From NCBI RefSeq assembly GCF_000143415.4, contig NW_003314285.1, forward strand, positions 1,547,002 through 1,611,001: a stretch of DNA of 64,000 nucleotides, given 5' to 3'. A program made the translations under genes and the position numbers. The notes below the pieces were generated by a model that saw only the letters and a program-made list of their open reading frames with translations, made no database searches and was not told where the DNA came from. Source of the stretch: Selaginella moellendorffii (Eukaryota; Streptophyta; Lycopodiopsida; Selaginellales; Selaginellaceae). Positions within the stretch are counted from its first letter, which is position 1. The number at the start of each line of letters is the position of its first letter. Positions 1 through 11,385 of this stretch are shown here, piece by piece.

Positions 1-2
1 CT

Positions 3-392
3 GAGAACCCCGAGGCCTTGGAAGTTGTAGCGGAGCCGGTGACGATCACGGTGGATCAGCCCAAAGGCAGCGGTTCTGACGAGACCCTGGTGCTGGAGGG
101 CATGGAGATTGACATGCGATCCGCCATCAGCTTCAACGCGTTCATCAATCTGCCCGAGGCCAACAAGAACACGCCCGTCAGTTGTGCCGAGTACGTGGGC
201 ACTTATTCCAACGTCCCCCACTTCATGCTCGAGAGCGGTAAGTGGCACACCGAGACCGTGAACACCAGCTTCTCTATCAAGGCTAATGTCGAGATCCTGG
301 GCCTAAAGTCAGAGGACAAGCTCGTTGTGACGCTGGTGCCGAGGGGAGACGGTAGCTTCACATTCAATGGGGCGTCCATTCAGTATGCTTGA
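3..392 (+). CDS. Polyphenol oxidase, C-terminal fragment (window edge)
   Basis: Open frame runs in from the left edge and ends with TGA at 392, so only the last 129 residues or so are visible. The sequence matches the C-terminal PPO1_KFDV domain of plant polyphenol oxidases: an acidic 'VLEGMEID' strand, 'FNAFINLPEANK' (the KFDVFVN-like strand), a conserved Cys in 'SCAEYVGTYSNVPH', and a final beta strand 'TFNGASIQYA'. In the full enzyme this domain shields the dicopper centre that oxidises o-diphenols to quinones, usually in the thylakoid lumen or vacuole. The copper-binding tyrosinase domain lies outside the window. A polyadenylation-like AATAAA is at 415-420. Family call is strong; activity of this copy cannot be judged. 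Confidence 0.85.
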   Translation, partial: ENPEALEVVAEPVTITVDQPKGSGSDETLVLEGMEIDMRSAISFNAFINLPEANKNTPVSCAEYVGTYSNVPHFMLESGKWHTETVNTSFSIKANVEILGLKSEDKLVVTLVPRGDGSFTFNGASIQYA

Positions 393-420
393 TTTCGACT
401 TCTTTCTTGTGATTAATAAA

Positions 421-1928
421 TAGCAGTGTGCTGCGTAGGTTCTTCTGAAAGTTTCTATAGTATTTTTAACGATTCCACAAAAACAAATCAAAAGATGAAT
501 AAAAGGTTCTTTGAACCAAAATGTTTATATTGATTTAAAGATTCTCTCGATAAAACATAGATATTCAAACTGGGTTTGGAACACTAAATCCCGAGCGGTA
601 TTTTTGCTAATATAAAACTTCAGGAAGTAGAAGCTCCTTAACCTTCCCCAGATACACCTCGATTCCATGAGAAGTCACACAATCATATAGATAGGAAGAG
701 CAATAGGTTTTCTTCTTGACTTCGGAGCTGAAAAAGAATAAAAAAAGGCCAAGCATTTTTAAAAAATTCCACTTCCAACGAAGGAACAAAATAACGGCAT
801 TTAGATTGTATCACAAGATCACGTCCAGCTCCACCAAGACGCAGGTTCAATCTCTTCATGCCTCTGCTCAAAGGGAAGCCACACTTGCTCGCACCGTCGT
901 CGTTCTCGGATAACAAATTCTAGCAACACCAAACAGAGATCACCGCCGTGACGTCCTGGCGATTTACAGAGGTCCTGCCCCAGTGTTTCAAGAACCTACG
1001 CTCCTCACCTCAACATGTTCGCCGAGAGATCTCCACAGGCATGCAGCCCGAGTGCTGTCCATGGCTACGTTGCTCGCGAATGCTAATGGACGACAAGAAT
1101 GCGTCCAGCTACACGTCCTCGTCGCCGAGAAAGGTTGCGGTTTTGTGTGGCACGATGCTTTGAAACGGTTGACAAGAATGGCTAGTATCGTTTGACGTGT
1201 TTACTACCAACGAAGAAAGTCCTTCAATCTGGAAAGAATCTAAACGGGAGTCTCCTCTAAAACGATCGATGGATCGAAGGAGATGCATACCTCATGGTTT
1301 CCTGACGTTCACGGCCTGCGTTATAACACTTGGAAGCGATCCACCTGAGAGAAGCTAAGAAACATTGTCAATGACAAGGTTTTGCGAAAAGAATTACCTT
1401 TGAGCTCTCCTTCAGCTCTCGAGAAAAAGAGAGCGAGCAAATCCTGGAGCGTCTTGGGCCAGCAATCCTAAGGCCTTCCATCCCAGCCGTCAATGCACGA
1501 GAAACAAAGGATCGAAGGGACTCTCATATGCGATGGAAGGAGAAGAAGATCCTCCATTGACAAATTCCTCAGTGCCAGGAGCCATTGCGTGTCCAAAATC
1601 TCCCACAAACGCCCCTGCATTGACATTTCCAAGCTCGCGAAAGAGAAAATCGCGCAATGCGCCATACCCGGAAGAAGTCCAGGATCGCCACTAGCGTCAT
1701 CGCTCCATAGCTCAAGAACCCTAAAATCAGCGCTTTAAAAACTTTTCATCAAAAACTAAGCCTTTATCTTACAATGTCTAGATAAGAAAAACTATGTAAA
1801 GGCAATGATCATCTGATACGATAGATCGAGCGAGCATCAAAACAATCTATCAATCTTCCATCACGACAAGACAAATGGGTTGCTCCAACCTTTTGGGAAG
1901 AACTCGAAAAAAAAAACAAACCTCATAG
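421..1928. other. Intergenic, no assignable gene
   Basis: Only short, mutually overlapping ORFs occur here. One minus-strand ORF of 65 codons (1468-1665) follows a sequence resembling a plant 5' UTR and precedes a GTAATT donor-like site near 1403, so a short upstream exon is conceivable. No family motif is recognisable. The last part probably includes the 3' UTR of the GT34 gene. Confidence 0.4.
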
Positions 1929-3239
1929 CTAGGAGGAAGAAACTCGCGATATCGATGGTAGATCATCCAGGGGCCTGGCGGTGTCATTCCTCGTCCTCTT
2001 CACCCTCGCGCTCTCCAGCCGCCGGTGCTGGAATCCATAGCCACCCAAGATCTGATTATCCCCGAAGTTAAACGCCCTCTCCATCTCCCGCAAGCACTGC
2101 TCCACCGGGTAATCGCCATAGCTCCCGCACGGCTTGCACCCCACGAAGTGGGTCACCAGCGGCCAGCGATCGTCCCCAAGCCCCGGATGATTCTTCGCGA
2201 TCATCTCCTCGTACTTGTCCACCAGGATCGCCCAGTAGCCATGGAGGTAGTACGAGCTCTCCAAGAACACGCCATCGCCCCACTGGGATCGCTGCGTCGC
2301 CAGGAGGTAGACGAGCGCGGACTGATCGTCAGCTTCGAATTCCGGGCGTCCCACGAGCTCGCGCGTGAGGATCTTGCCGGCGTCCTCGCGGATCTTTCCC
2401 TTTGGTCCCATCGGCGCCCACGCATCGAGAAGATCCAGCGACCACTGGCAATTGCGGAGGAGGAAGCTCCCGGTGTTGAGCCCGATCCAGTTCTTCTTCG
2501 CGTAGACGAGCTCGTCCCATCCGTGGAGGACCATGTTGTGATTCGCGTACTTGTCCAGCGGGATCGCGAAGCTCATGTCCGTGAACATGGCGTCGCTGTC
2601 CATCCACCATAGCCACTCCACGTCCGGGTGGGAGAGGAGGAGCTTCCGGAGAAGTGGGAGCTTGGCCCAGTAGCCCGCCATCTCGGAATCGAGGTGCGCC
2701 ATGTTGTAGAAGATCTCGATGCCGTGGATCCGGCAGTAGTCGATCTTGTTCTTGAGAGATTTGAGGAGGTAGTGATCGCCCACTGGGTTGTCGCAGGGAT
2801 TGGGCTGGGAGCCAGTGACGAGGAGGATCTTGCTAGTGGCGGCGCCGCCGCCAGCCCTGTTCTCGAGGAGCCACTGGGATCGCTGCTCGTTCCAGTCGGA
2901 GATCTTGGGACCCAGAGAGTAGGGCGATGATCCTGCGCTTCTCTCCTCCTCCTCCCTCTCCTCGCGATCGCCTGGGGCTTTCTTTCGCGATTCGTGCGCC
3001 TCTGCCAGGACTCTGCTCGCGGCCTCCTTGTGGCGCCGCGGCAGATGCTCGCGGATCTCTCGCAAATCCTGGGCGGGCGTCCCGAATTTGCCCGCGCCGA
3101 TCGTCCCTCGCAGCACCAGGATCGTGATCATGCCACACATGACCATGAGCTTGACGTTGTGGAACGTTCGCTGGAGGCGGCGGATCTTGGTGGGCGAGAG
3201 AATCGGCGGAGAAGAGAAGGAGCGCGTTATAGATCTCAT
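1929..3239 (-). CDS. GT34 glycosyltransferase, xyloglucan 6-xylosyltransferase-like
   Basis: Intronless 436-residue protein. Residues about 30-47 form one hydrophobic helix after a short basic tail, as in type II Golgi membrane enzymes. A charged, low-complexity stem (about 55-105) follows, then the GT34 catalytic domain. Clear family marks are 'ILLVTGSQPNPCDNP' (139-152), the metal and nucleotide-sugar DxD motif 'DSDAMFTD' (214-221), 'HGWDELVYAKKNWIGLNTG', 'DDQSALVYLL' and 'THFVGCKPCG'. GT34 members in land plants are mainly XXT enzymes, which transfer xylose from UDP-xylose to the glucan backbone of xyloglucan in the Golgi; a galactomannan galactosyltransferase role is the alternative. Length fits the family (about 440-460). 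The start was chosen because it gives the basic tail plus anchor. Confidence 0.88.
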   Translation of the reverse strand: MRSITRSFSSPPILSPTKIRRLQRTFHNVKLMVMCGMITILVLRGTIGAGKFGTPAQDLREIREHLPRRHKEAASRVLAEAHESRKKAPGDREEREEEERSAGSSPYSLGPKISDWNEQRSQWLLENRAGGGAATSKILLVTGSQPNPCDNPVGDHYLLKSLKNKIDYCRIHGIEIFYNMAHLDSEMAGYWAKLPLLRKLLLSHPDVEWLWWMDSDAMFTDMSFAIPLDKYANHNMVLHGWDELVYAKKNWIGLNTGSFLLRNCQWSLDLLDAWAPMGPKGKIREDAGKILTRELVGRPEFEADDQSALVYLLATQRSQWGDGVFLESSYYLHGYWAILVDKYEEMIAKNHPGLGDDRWPLVTHFVGCKPCGSYGDYPVEQCLREMERAFNFGDNQILGGYGFQHRRLESARVKRTRNDTARPLDDLPSISRVSSS

Positions 3240-4069
3240 CCTTCCGCCTGGATTCTTCCTCTCCTTTCAATGTGCTTCCAATGCGCGCGATCCTTCCAAT
3301 CCTACACCCACACAACAATGTAGCTTCCTCTTCTCCTTGGTCTACCCGGATCCATCGCGGCCTCGCCCTTCCACCGATCGATCCCTAAAAACAGAAGAGC
3401 TTTCTCCTCGCGGAGGAGCTCTTCGCTGCCAAATCCATGAATGCGCGGTTGAGCGCCAGCATTCTAACACGAGATTCCAAACAAATGCAGTCGGTGGAAT
3501 CGATTGATTGCGAGCTGAGCTTCCTCTTCTTACAGATTCCTTGCCAGGATCTTAACGAAAGGAAGAAAGAGAAATTTTTTCTCTTCTTCTTGCCGTGTCT
3601 CCTCTCTCTCACCTCTCGCTTCTTAAACACCCTAAAAAACCAGCGTCCAACGTGGCACTAGTCTTTGTTGGCAGTGCATGCCAGGTGCGCTTTTCTCACT
3701 GGCCCTGTGGCGCGCGACGTTGCCACGTTGTTGCGTCTCGAACGTCTCTACCCGTTGATTTAAGCAGGCGTTTTCATCCGCGGTGAAAAGTGGAAAAGAA
3801 AATGTGGAAAGTTACCGCGGCACCGACAGCTTTGCACTGTACGGTATTGGTACGTTTGGATCACGTTTGGAGTGAGAAACGATGATTCTTTTTCTTTGGA
3901 AGATTCATAACTGAGCTTCTGGATCCAATTCTTTGCAGCGTTTTGGAAGTGGGAAATTTTTGCAGCGGTGACGCGTCGATCCAAAGTCTTCACATGGAAC
4001 GCACGCATCAGATCCGTTTCTTAGGCCAGTTTTCTTTGACTGCCAAGTAAAAAGGGAGAAAAAAAAAGA
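3240..4069. other. Intergenic / probable 5' region of GT34 gene
   Basis: Holds CT-rich stretches directly upstream of the GT34 start (minus strand), which would be its 5' UTR and promoter. Overlapping short ORFs have no recognisable motif. No RNA gene is seen. Confidence 0.35.
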
Positions 4070-4533
4070 CTAAAGGAAGAAAGAAACAACAATCTTCACT
4101 TTAATGCCCTCCACTCCACCGCAGCAGCAAAATACTGGCGCTCCTTTTGGATTGTTTTTCTTAGAGCCTAGAGACTCTACCTTTGGAAAAGTCTTGAGTT
4201 TTTCGGTGTTATCACCAATCTTACATGAGACATGAGACTTGTCAAAGACGCGCTGGAGACGGAAGCAAAGCTCACCGACGCCATTGTGGCCACGATTTCT
4301 CGGAATTTCGAATGACAGCTTCAACTTCACGGCTGTAATGCATAAGATGAGAAAAACGATTCGCTTTCGTCGTTTACATACGTAGAGCTACGTAGAGTTC
4401 GAAAGAATCAAGAAGAAGTAAACCGCAAGCGTCGGCAAAGACACGGGCTATACGCGCAAAATGCCTCACAGCTTTGTGCACCAAACGCTGAAAAAAAGAA
4501 GCAGCAGCTTTTGTCTTTTCACAAACTTACCAT
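4070..4533 (-). CDS. Hypothetical small spliced protein (weak model)
   Basis: A possible 123-residue protein from three exons on the minus strand: 4531-4533 (start codon only), 4382-4487 and 4070-4332. Support is indirect. There is a strong GTAAGT donor at 4530 with a pyrimidine-rich acceptor at 4488, a GTATGT donor at 4381 with TTACAG at 4333, and the frame stays open across both joins to a TAG. The predicted protein is basic with a hydrophobic stretch (around 'ACGLLLLDSFELYVAL') and Cys-Cys-Cys near the end. I recognise no family. A start codon that is its own exon is unusual, so this could equally be a non-coding transcript or chance. An alternative reading frame beginning at 4284 resembles a transit-peptide start. 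Confidence 0.2.
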
Positions 4534-5379
4534 GCAACCACCGCTGGTTTTCAGGCACTTTGAACTCAAGGAACACCTTCAAAACAGACTAGAGAGACAT
4601 TTGAAGACAGAAAAGGTGGCCTGAGAAATCTACAGTCTTTTTGCTGTCTCCTCCGAACATGTTTGCAAGAAACCTGATGAAAGCAAATGGAGAGCACAAG
4701 GCCAAAGCGAGTTGTTGCCAAAGAAAAGAGGCCTCGGAGAAAAGCTAGACACAGTCAACCACCGCAAATTGCATTGAACGCCCTCCTCCATTCTAATAAA
4801 AAAGCGACACTTTCTGTGTCACGCATGTATGGGCCTAAATATTCTGTCTCTAGATCTTGAATTTCCATGCATGTGGCATTCAACAGCAAGCCTCTTTACA
4901 AGTTTTCTCCAGCAATCCAAAGGTGACAAACAGCATGGAATCTTAGGATAAGATAGTGAAGTTCAGAAGCCCTGCAGGAGTAGACAAACTATAGGCAACA
5001 GATCACTGCAGGTTTGTAGTTTTTGGAAAACGTATCAAAGATTCAATCCTCCTGGTTCTCACATGTTCCTCTTCTTTGTTTAAACGACCTTTGATCACAT
5101 GAAAACGAAAGATTTGGTATCAGATGTATCAGATATCACAATTGCAAGAACATTGGTGGGCGCTTCCACCTTCCAGCATTTTGCTATTCCATGAAAATTT
5201 CACACCCGCCTGAAATGGAATAGCCTTTTTCTTGCCTGTATGTTTGTAGCTCAGGTAACCATGACCTGTTGCACTCTTACACAAGCCACAAGTTAGAACC
5301 ACAAGTTAGATTCAAAGCCTCGTCACCTCAATCGCCACTCGCATTCACACGTAGCCGCTTTCGAAACGCACAAATTCAT
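4534..5379. other. Intergenic, no assignable gene
   Basis: No ORF of note. Contains the 3' flank of the DUF676 gene and the upstream side of the weak model at 4070-4533. Confidence 0.4.
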
Positions 5380-7065
5380 TCAGAGATTCGCCTCCAGGAA
5401 CGCACCATGTTCTTGCTGTTTTAGCGTGTCTGCCACATGAGAAACAACGCCCGCTCCCTCGTAATGCAACCATTCCTGCTTAACCTGTCCAAGATCACAT
5501 CATAAGGCATAAACTACGCACAGACTTGGCTGCTTACATGGATGTTGTTGTGCGCGAAAAACGGCCATATCGCAGAATGGAAGCTCACGTCAACCTTCTG
5601 CCAGCTGACTTGTTGCAAGCCTCTTACCATCTCCTCTGTTCTTTCCGATTACCAAAACAGAGTCAGTAGATAAAAAAGACAGAGAAGTCGGGGTCACCTT
5701 CAAGTATGTCGTGGTATTCCTTAGCTTCTATGCTGCTCGGCTGTTTCTGTGCCGCTTCTTTCGCTCCGGCGGTGTTGTCCTCGAAAGAAGGCCCGTCACT
5801 CTGAATTGCTGGACAATACCTGACGTTCACCACGTGTTTGTATCCTTCGAGCGATTTGCGAGGAGGCTGATAAAAAAGAAGAACATCAAGTTAAAGTCGT
5901 AGATGCGCCCTTGAGCCCTGACGCTTGTCTATAGATTAGTTCTTAAGCTCAAAACCACTGACCCGATTAGCATCACCTTCGAGAGCTCCGACTCCCTTCG
6001 AATGGAGGAGGTACGCCAGCCAACCATGTCTATAGCGTCATTGTCAAGGCTTTGATTGTCATATCACCGTCATGAACGACGAAAGGATACGGTCGTAGCT
6101 GACATTGGCATAAACAGCTCGTAGCTTGAAGGCTCTCAATGCAGATCTGAAAGAAGCAAAAGAGGAAAAGTTAGGACAGACAGACGTGCTCCAGCACGTA
6201 GACAATATCTCACATAAATTGTCCTTGTTCACAGTCCGTTGCCATTCGCAGGAGCAAAGGCGGATCACTGGCCTTGCCATCAGTTAAGAAAAGCTGACGT
6301 CCTGTCCTACCTACAATAAAAGGAGCGATTGGAGCGGCAATCTTCTCCAATACAGGAACACCCATAAGAAATGGCAGCTGCAAAATGACAAGGTTTGAGA
6401 AACAAAGTAAAGAACGAAGCTCAAGGCGACGAACCTGTTGCCGTCCTCGTACACCCAAATGTGGTGTGGCGAGCGTGATGAAACTAACCGGATCAAGTCC
6501 TGTTATTGACGGGTTCATCAACTTCTTCGAAGGCTGCAACGGCAAGTAAAGAATCCCAATTGCATAGCGAGCGAAAAGTCCCCCAAGTGAATGCGCTACA
6601 AACGATATTCTTTGGAGTTGAGGATGTTTTTGGACAACTTCCGAGACCTGCGTAGTCGATGTGAAGTTAAAAATCCAGGAGATGGTGTGAGTGATAAACA
6701 ATCAGACCTCATCGGCCAATCGCTTCCCGGCCATATCGATTCCAGTCAGAGTTTGCAGGTATGAATTTACCGAGCTCGCTGGAAAACGATAGTCTTCAGG
6801 GACAAAAGAAAACTAAAACTTTACCATGAATATAGAACTTGCTTCCAAGCCGAGCTTTCAACTCTTGCTTGAAGTACTTCCAATCGCTTGGGCTGCGGTG
6901 AACAGAAAAAGAAGAGTGATAAGAACAAGCACAGTAGAATTCATAAGAAAGGGGCTAGTACCTCGAAAGAATTCCGTGTACAAGCACCAGGAGATGGTCT
7001 GGACACTCCCGAGCTTGATTCGTTTCTTTGCTGGTGCTTGCGCTTCCGATCGCGCAGCTCTTCAT
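5380..7065 (-). CDS. DUF676 (lipase-like) alpha/beta-hydrolase
   Basis: Ten-exon model, 366 residues: 6962-7065, 6825-6892, 6708-6778, 6435-6647, 6214-6377, 6091-6146, 5977-6029, 5698-5866, 5538-5635, 5380-5484. All introns are GT-AG and the summed length is in frame. The protein has the opening strand 'HLLVLVHGIL' with 'SSPSDW', then 'GIDMAGKRLADEV', then the nucleophile elbow 'FVAHSLGGL' (Ser about 101, in an AHSLG form of GxSxG), 'ITLATPHLGVRG', and the C-terminal 'DHMVGWRTSSIRRESEL' segment. This order is that of plant DUF676 putative serine esterases, which probably act on lipid esters; the substrate is not known. The catalytic Asp is not identified with certainty. The acceptor at 6779 (46-base intron) was preferred over one at 6794 because it restores 'IHASSVN', matching the family. 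Confidence 0.85.
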
Positions 7066-7489
7066 TTTCGAGCGCGATCGAGAGGTGTGAGAGCTGTGGA
7101 AGAAATAACACGACAGCGATCATTGATTAAAGCGAAAATTCCAAGAATGGAATGAATCCAAGGTGGAGAAAACAATGAATGCGTGCAGCATTAAAAAACC
7201 TTGGCAAGATCGCGATAAGAACATCCTTTACAACCCTAGATCTCTAGCAAGAAGAATACCTAGAGATCGAACAAAGGCTGGAGCGCCAGCAGGCGGCGCG
7301 CGATCCGGGAGCGCAAGCGGCGACGATCCGATTGGCCGGCGGCGGCGCCAATGCGTAGGCGCTGGAAGCGGGAGAAATTTCCAAACCGAGGCCATACATC
7401 GTGACGTGGCACTAGCCGAATGGACCACGCAACCAGTTACGTGGCATGCCATGTCCGCACAAATAATGTTCACAAACACATTATAATTT
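7066..7489. other. Upstream region of DUF676 gene
   Basis: Contains the 5' UTR and promoter side of the minus-strand hydrolase. GC-rich around 7270-7360. No separate gene is seen. Confidence 0.4.
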
Positions 7490-8231
7490 TAATAAAACTT
7501 AATAATATAAACAAAATTTCTTCAACAAAGTGATGTTAATCAAGTTGAACACTTGTAGTGTCCCACTTGACTAACATCACTCAAAATGATACTTAATAAT
7601 TGATTTATTAAATTCATAACATTGTGGATGCTGTAGCTATTAATATTATTTATCTAATGTGTGAAATGACTAAAAATAATGTTGTAATTATTATTTTTTT
7701 TTCTAACAGTTTGATCAGATTTTACTTCTAAAATTTAATTATGACAAATTTCATATTACTATTTTTAAATGGAAATTTAAAGCTCAAAAGTTGTGTATAT
7801 TAAACATTATGTGGATTGGCTATTCAAAAATAGTTTGAAATTCTTTATGTATAAAGTAGAATCATAAATTATTAGATTATATCAAATCCCAAATATATTT
7901 TCAATGTAATTTATAAAGCTATTAAGTAATTTATTGAGTTTTTCACCTCTTTATTTCACTTATTTAATTTAATTATTTTGAATATATGAATATAACAATA
8001 AAGCTATAAAAGCCTAATACATAGGATTTATATTCAATGAACATGAAAATAGAAGCTAAGTAAAATTTATTAATATAAAATAGGAATTTCCTAGATTTTC
8101 TAAAAATAAAAAATATTAAATTTTTTAATTTAATACTAATATCAAGTAATCAATAACTAAATGCAAATAAATCTAATATTTAAATTAGATATAGTGAGTG
8201 TATGGAATATAGAAAAAGAATACAAAAAATG
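7490..8231. repeat. AT-rich non-coding sequence flanking retroelement
   Basis: Abrupt change at about 7485 from mixed composition to long A/T runs with no ORF. It borders the LTR element on its left, and similar AT-rich DNA lies to its right (14067-14340). Likely decayed transposon or heterochromatic DNA; no terminal repeats were found. Confidence 0.5.
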
Positions 8232-8367
8232 TGCATATCAATTAGCCCAGAAACTTAGCTTATATACTAGAACAAGCAATCCAGATTAAAACCAATTTGA
8301 TAGCTACCAAAATCCTACTACACTAATATTAATATACAGTATTGCAGTTATACAATTGGACCTCACA
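8232..8367 (-). repeat. 3' LTR of gypsy element
   Basis: Aligns by eye along its whole length with 13930-14066, including the TATCAATTAG and TTGGACCTCACA blocks at either end. TG...CA termini fit an LTR. At about 136 bases it is short for a gypsy LTR, so these may be trimmed or the ends may be misplaced. Confidence 0.6.
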
Positions 8368-8932
8368 TTATACTTTCTCCTTGGAATAATGGAAAACTAT
8401 CAAAGTTCCCTCATAAATGGGCCAGAATTTGAAGGAATATTAGAACGAAGCATGAGTGGATTTGTAAGTGGTATCAATTGTTCCTAATCCCTTTGTACAA
8501 AGCATTTCAACTGTTCCACATGCACAATTTTTGGACTTGCCGCAACACCTAATACAGTACTTTCCACTAAGCAAAAAGCCCCTTAGATAAACTACGTACT
8601 ATAAGATAGGGAAAATGGACTAGTACCAAATCATCCACTTTATACTCCGTAGGTGGACGATGATGGGACTTGTAATGTTGTTGCTATGCCACTTGTATAT
8701 GGCCTAAGTGTTTAGTAGACTCTGCTCGGATAAGTGAAAGAATACTCATCAAATACTGATCCCACGACTTAGTACTGGTAGCTCATGGCAATTGCAAAAA
8801 TAAACCCAACTCCATTAGTAATCTTGGATCATGGCCATATAGCAATTTATATGGTGAAACACCAATAGAACTTTGCACCTTTGTGACATATGCAAACTGC
8901 AGAGATGGCAAATAACCATCCCAATCTGAATG

Positions 8933-9590
8933 CTAAAAATTCACGTACTTCGTGATCATCCCTTTGAATGTCCAAATGAACCGTTCCACCAAACCATTTA
9001 ACTGTGGATGATAAAAACTCATGAAAGTGTGGTGTATCCCCAACTGAAATGTCAAAATATGAAATGCCTCAGCTATAAATGCGGGACCATTATCCGATAT
9101 AATCCGCTTTAGACAAAAATATAGGAACACCACTTGATTGAGGAGGAAGTATCCAACAATAATTGCAAAGGCATTAGCAAGAGTATGAACTTCGACCCAA
9201 TAAGTCATTAATAACATACTCATTGTCAATAGTCGATTGTGGAGATTAAACGCCACCAACTCAAACAACGGGAAATTGCAATTGACTCGAACCATTCTTC
9301 CGCAGCATGAGAGGGAATATTATGAGCTTGGCACCAAATGCAGTTACACACATATTAGATAACATTACGTCACATCTTCGGCCAATAGAAATATTTGTGT
9401 AGCTTCTCAGTCATACGATGATATCCCATATACCCACCTAAAACAAAAGAATCATGGTAGGTATGAAGAAATTGTGGAATAAACATTGGAGGCACCACTA
9501 GCTATAAATGACCATCAATATCCATCCCCATAAAATAAAGAAGGTTGTCTTCAAGTCACAAAACAACTGAGATATTGCACCTTGCCCAAA
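8933..9590 (-). pseudogene. Integrase remnant (gypsy)
   Basis: The upstream part (about 9296-9590) keeps an HHCC-like zinc region in broken frames ('GYHRMTEKLHKYFYWPK' followed by spaced Cys residues). The ORF 8933-9295 carries the integrase core around two of the three catalytic acidic residues: 'IISDNGPAF' and 'YHPQLNGLVERF'. The first catalytic Asp region is poorly conserved. Several stops interrupt the frame, so it is inactive. Confidence 0.75.
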
Positions 9591-11385
9591 AAGTGCTACA
9601 TATTTGTGAGACATAAATCCTTAGGCCCCAAAGTGGAGCCAAAAAGGTGCCATGTGGTAGTGGCTGAAGCAAAAGCCAAATGAGTGTAACACATTTGGAC
9701 TAAAATCTCCAACTTAGATAGTTGAGAGTGGGAGTAGAACTCCCAACGAAATGCTCACAAAACAAGTATGAAACAAGTGATAAGTGAGTCTCTATAAAAA
9801 GGACACAAGAGGACTAACACATGACACGTGGAAGTGTCAAGATGGAGTCTGAGAAGAAGTCTGAAATAAACTCAAGGAGTCTAAGATAGAGCCTAAGATG
9901 GACCGAGAAGGAGTCCGAGATGGACCTGAGATGAAGTCCGAGATGAAGCCTAAGATAGAGTCCAAGATGGAGTCCAAAACGGATTCTGAGATGGACCCAA
10001 AATGGAGTCCAAGATGGACCAAGATGGAATCCGAGATAGAGTCCAAGATAGAGTCCGAGATGGACTCCAGATAGAGTCTAAGATGGATCTGAGATGGAGT
10101 CCGAGATGGACTTGAGATGGAGTCCGAGATGGACTTGAGATGGAGTCCGAGATGGAGTCCAAGGAGGACCCGAGATGGAGTTCGAGGTCAAGATTGAGAC
10201 CGAGACCAAGACCGAGACCAAGATCAAGACCGAGACCGAGACCGAGACCGAGACTGGGACCAAGTCTGAGCTCGAGCTCGAGCCTGAGCCCGAGTCCGAG
10301 CTCGAGTCCGAGTCCGAGTCCGAGTCTGAGCCCGAGTCCGAGTCTGAGTCCGAGCCCTACCCCAAGCCTAAGTCCGAGTCCAAGTCCAAGTCCGAGGCCG
10401 AGGGGTGAAAGCCCAAAGTGTTCGTCTCCTAGACCCTGAGCGGTTTAGTGAGCTCCAAAAGTATACTAGGGGGAGGACTCTAGTGAAGCCAGTTTGGCCA
10501 AGAAAGGCTAGTGTGACTAAAGAATGTTATATCCATGTGGTGGGTGATGATAAAACCATTAAAGAGTCCAAAGCTAGAGTGAATATAGATAGACAAGTGG
10601 GGTAACTTGGTGAAGTGTCCAAGAGCCAGCTCTAGCTCCCTCAGGAGATCGATTAGTCAATGCTCCCAAATGTGGGTGGCACTACCTACTTGGATACCTG
10701 GCATGGCTCATTGAAACCTTGCTCTAGCCATATGGCTAGGGCACTTAAATGCAGAAGGTAAAGAGAGTATTTATGAGGTTCGCATAAGGCCATGGTGTTT
10801 CAAAATGCTGTCCCAAAGTCCCAGACTGTGGAAAAAAAAGAGAAGCAGTCCTCTAGTGTAGCGACCAAAGATACGCTTAGATGATGAGGAAGTCCCAAAG
10901 GATAGTGGGACTTAGTGGTCGGGTTTGTGGGCCTTGACTCAGTGGCAATGTTGATGAACACGGCTATGGACACAAAGGGACTTGGTGGGGACTGAAAAAA
11001 GGATATTAGGGATGGCTATTCCCTATGTCTGTGGGCATCCTAAGGAAGTTAAAGAGTGGATTTGGTGATCACTCGTGGATAAATGCCCTAGTCTTTGAGA
11101 GACAGGACTGTGATGCAGATGGTGTTGGATCACCGATGTGACAAAAGTGAATGGGCATAGCCTTAGCTTAACGGGTTGATATGTTGGTCATAGGTGTCAG
11201 TCATGGGATTAGACATGTGGAGTATTTGGACCAAGTGTAATGGTTGAGTGGTATGGATATCATTCTTGGGGCTAGCAAGTCCCCAAATCCTAAATAAGAT
11301 TTATGGAGGTTGTGAGTGAAACTCCTCCAAGTGGTTAGAGATGTGGTTAAGTGATTAATGTAGAATGGAAAATTTAGTCACTTAT
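9591..11385. mobile_element. Non-coding insertion replacing RNase H region
   Basis: Gypsy-like coding on the minus strand stops near 11385 (just after the RT thumb, 'IPKCVNDI') and resumes near 9590 (integrase zinc region). Between them lies unrelated DNA in a different style, with a TATA-like TCTATAAAAAGG at about 9791 on the plus strand, a long purine-rich minisatellite and G-rich text. A stretch from 10404 (GGGGTGAAAGCCCAAAG...) resembles part of the LTR at 57353. It is probably an insertion derived from an LTR element. Exact ends and a target duplication are not visible. Confidence 0.4.
9837..10405 (+). repeat. Purine-rich minisatellite / hexanucleotide array
   Basis: Two blocks. From 9837 to about 10170 imperfect 12-18-base units built from GAGTCC, GAGATGGA and CTTGAGAT repeat. 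From about 10171 to 10405 the period becomes six (GAGACC, then GAGTCC or GAGCCC). All plus-strand frames read as low-complexity dipeptide repeats and should not be taken as genes. Confidence 0.85.

Noticed and set aside
948-1195. Overlapping plus-strand ORFs of about 70 codons considered as PPR debris
   Set aside because: One Cys-Leu-His word is not enough; no second motif in any frame.
2025-2930. Plus-strand ORFs of 195 and 100 codons over the GT34 gene
   Set aside because: Antisense shadows; the minus strand encodes a complete GT34 enzyme.
6826-7155. Plus-strand ORF of 109 codons over the hydrolase 5' exons
   Set aside because: The opposite strand gives spliced exons matching DUF676 residue by residue.
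9837-10405. CRISPR-like array
   Set aside because: Units are contiguous and imperfect with no unique spacers, and this is eukaryotic DNA.
10140-10439. Two overlapping plus-strand ORFs with Ser-Pro or Glu-Thr/Ser dipeptide repeats
   Set aside because: They are translations of a six-base tandem repeat in different frames; every frame is open because the unit has no stop.
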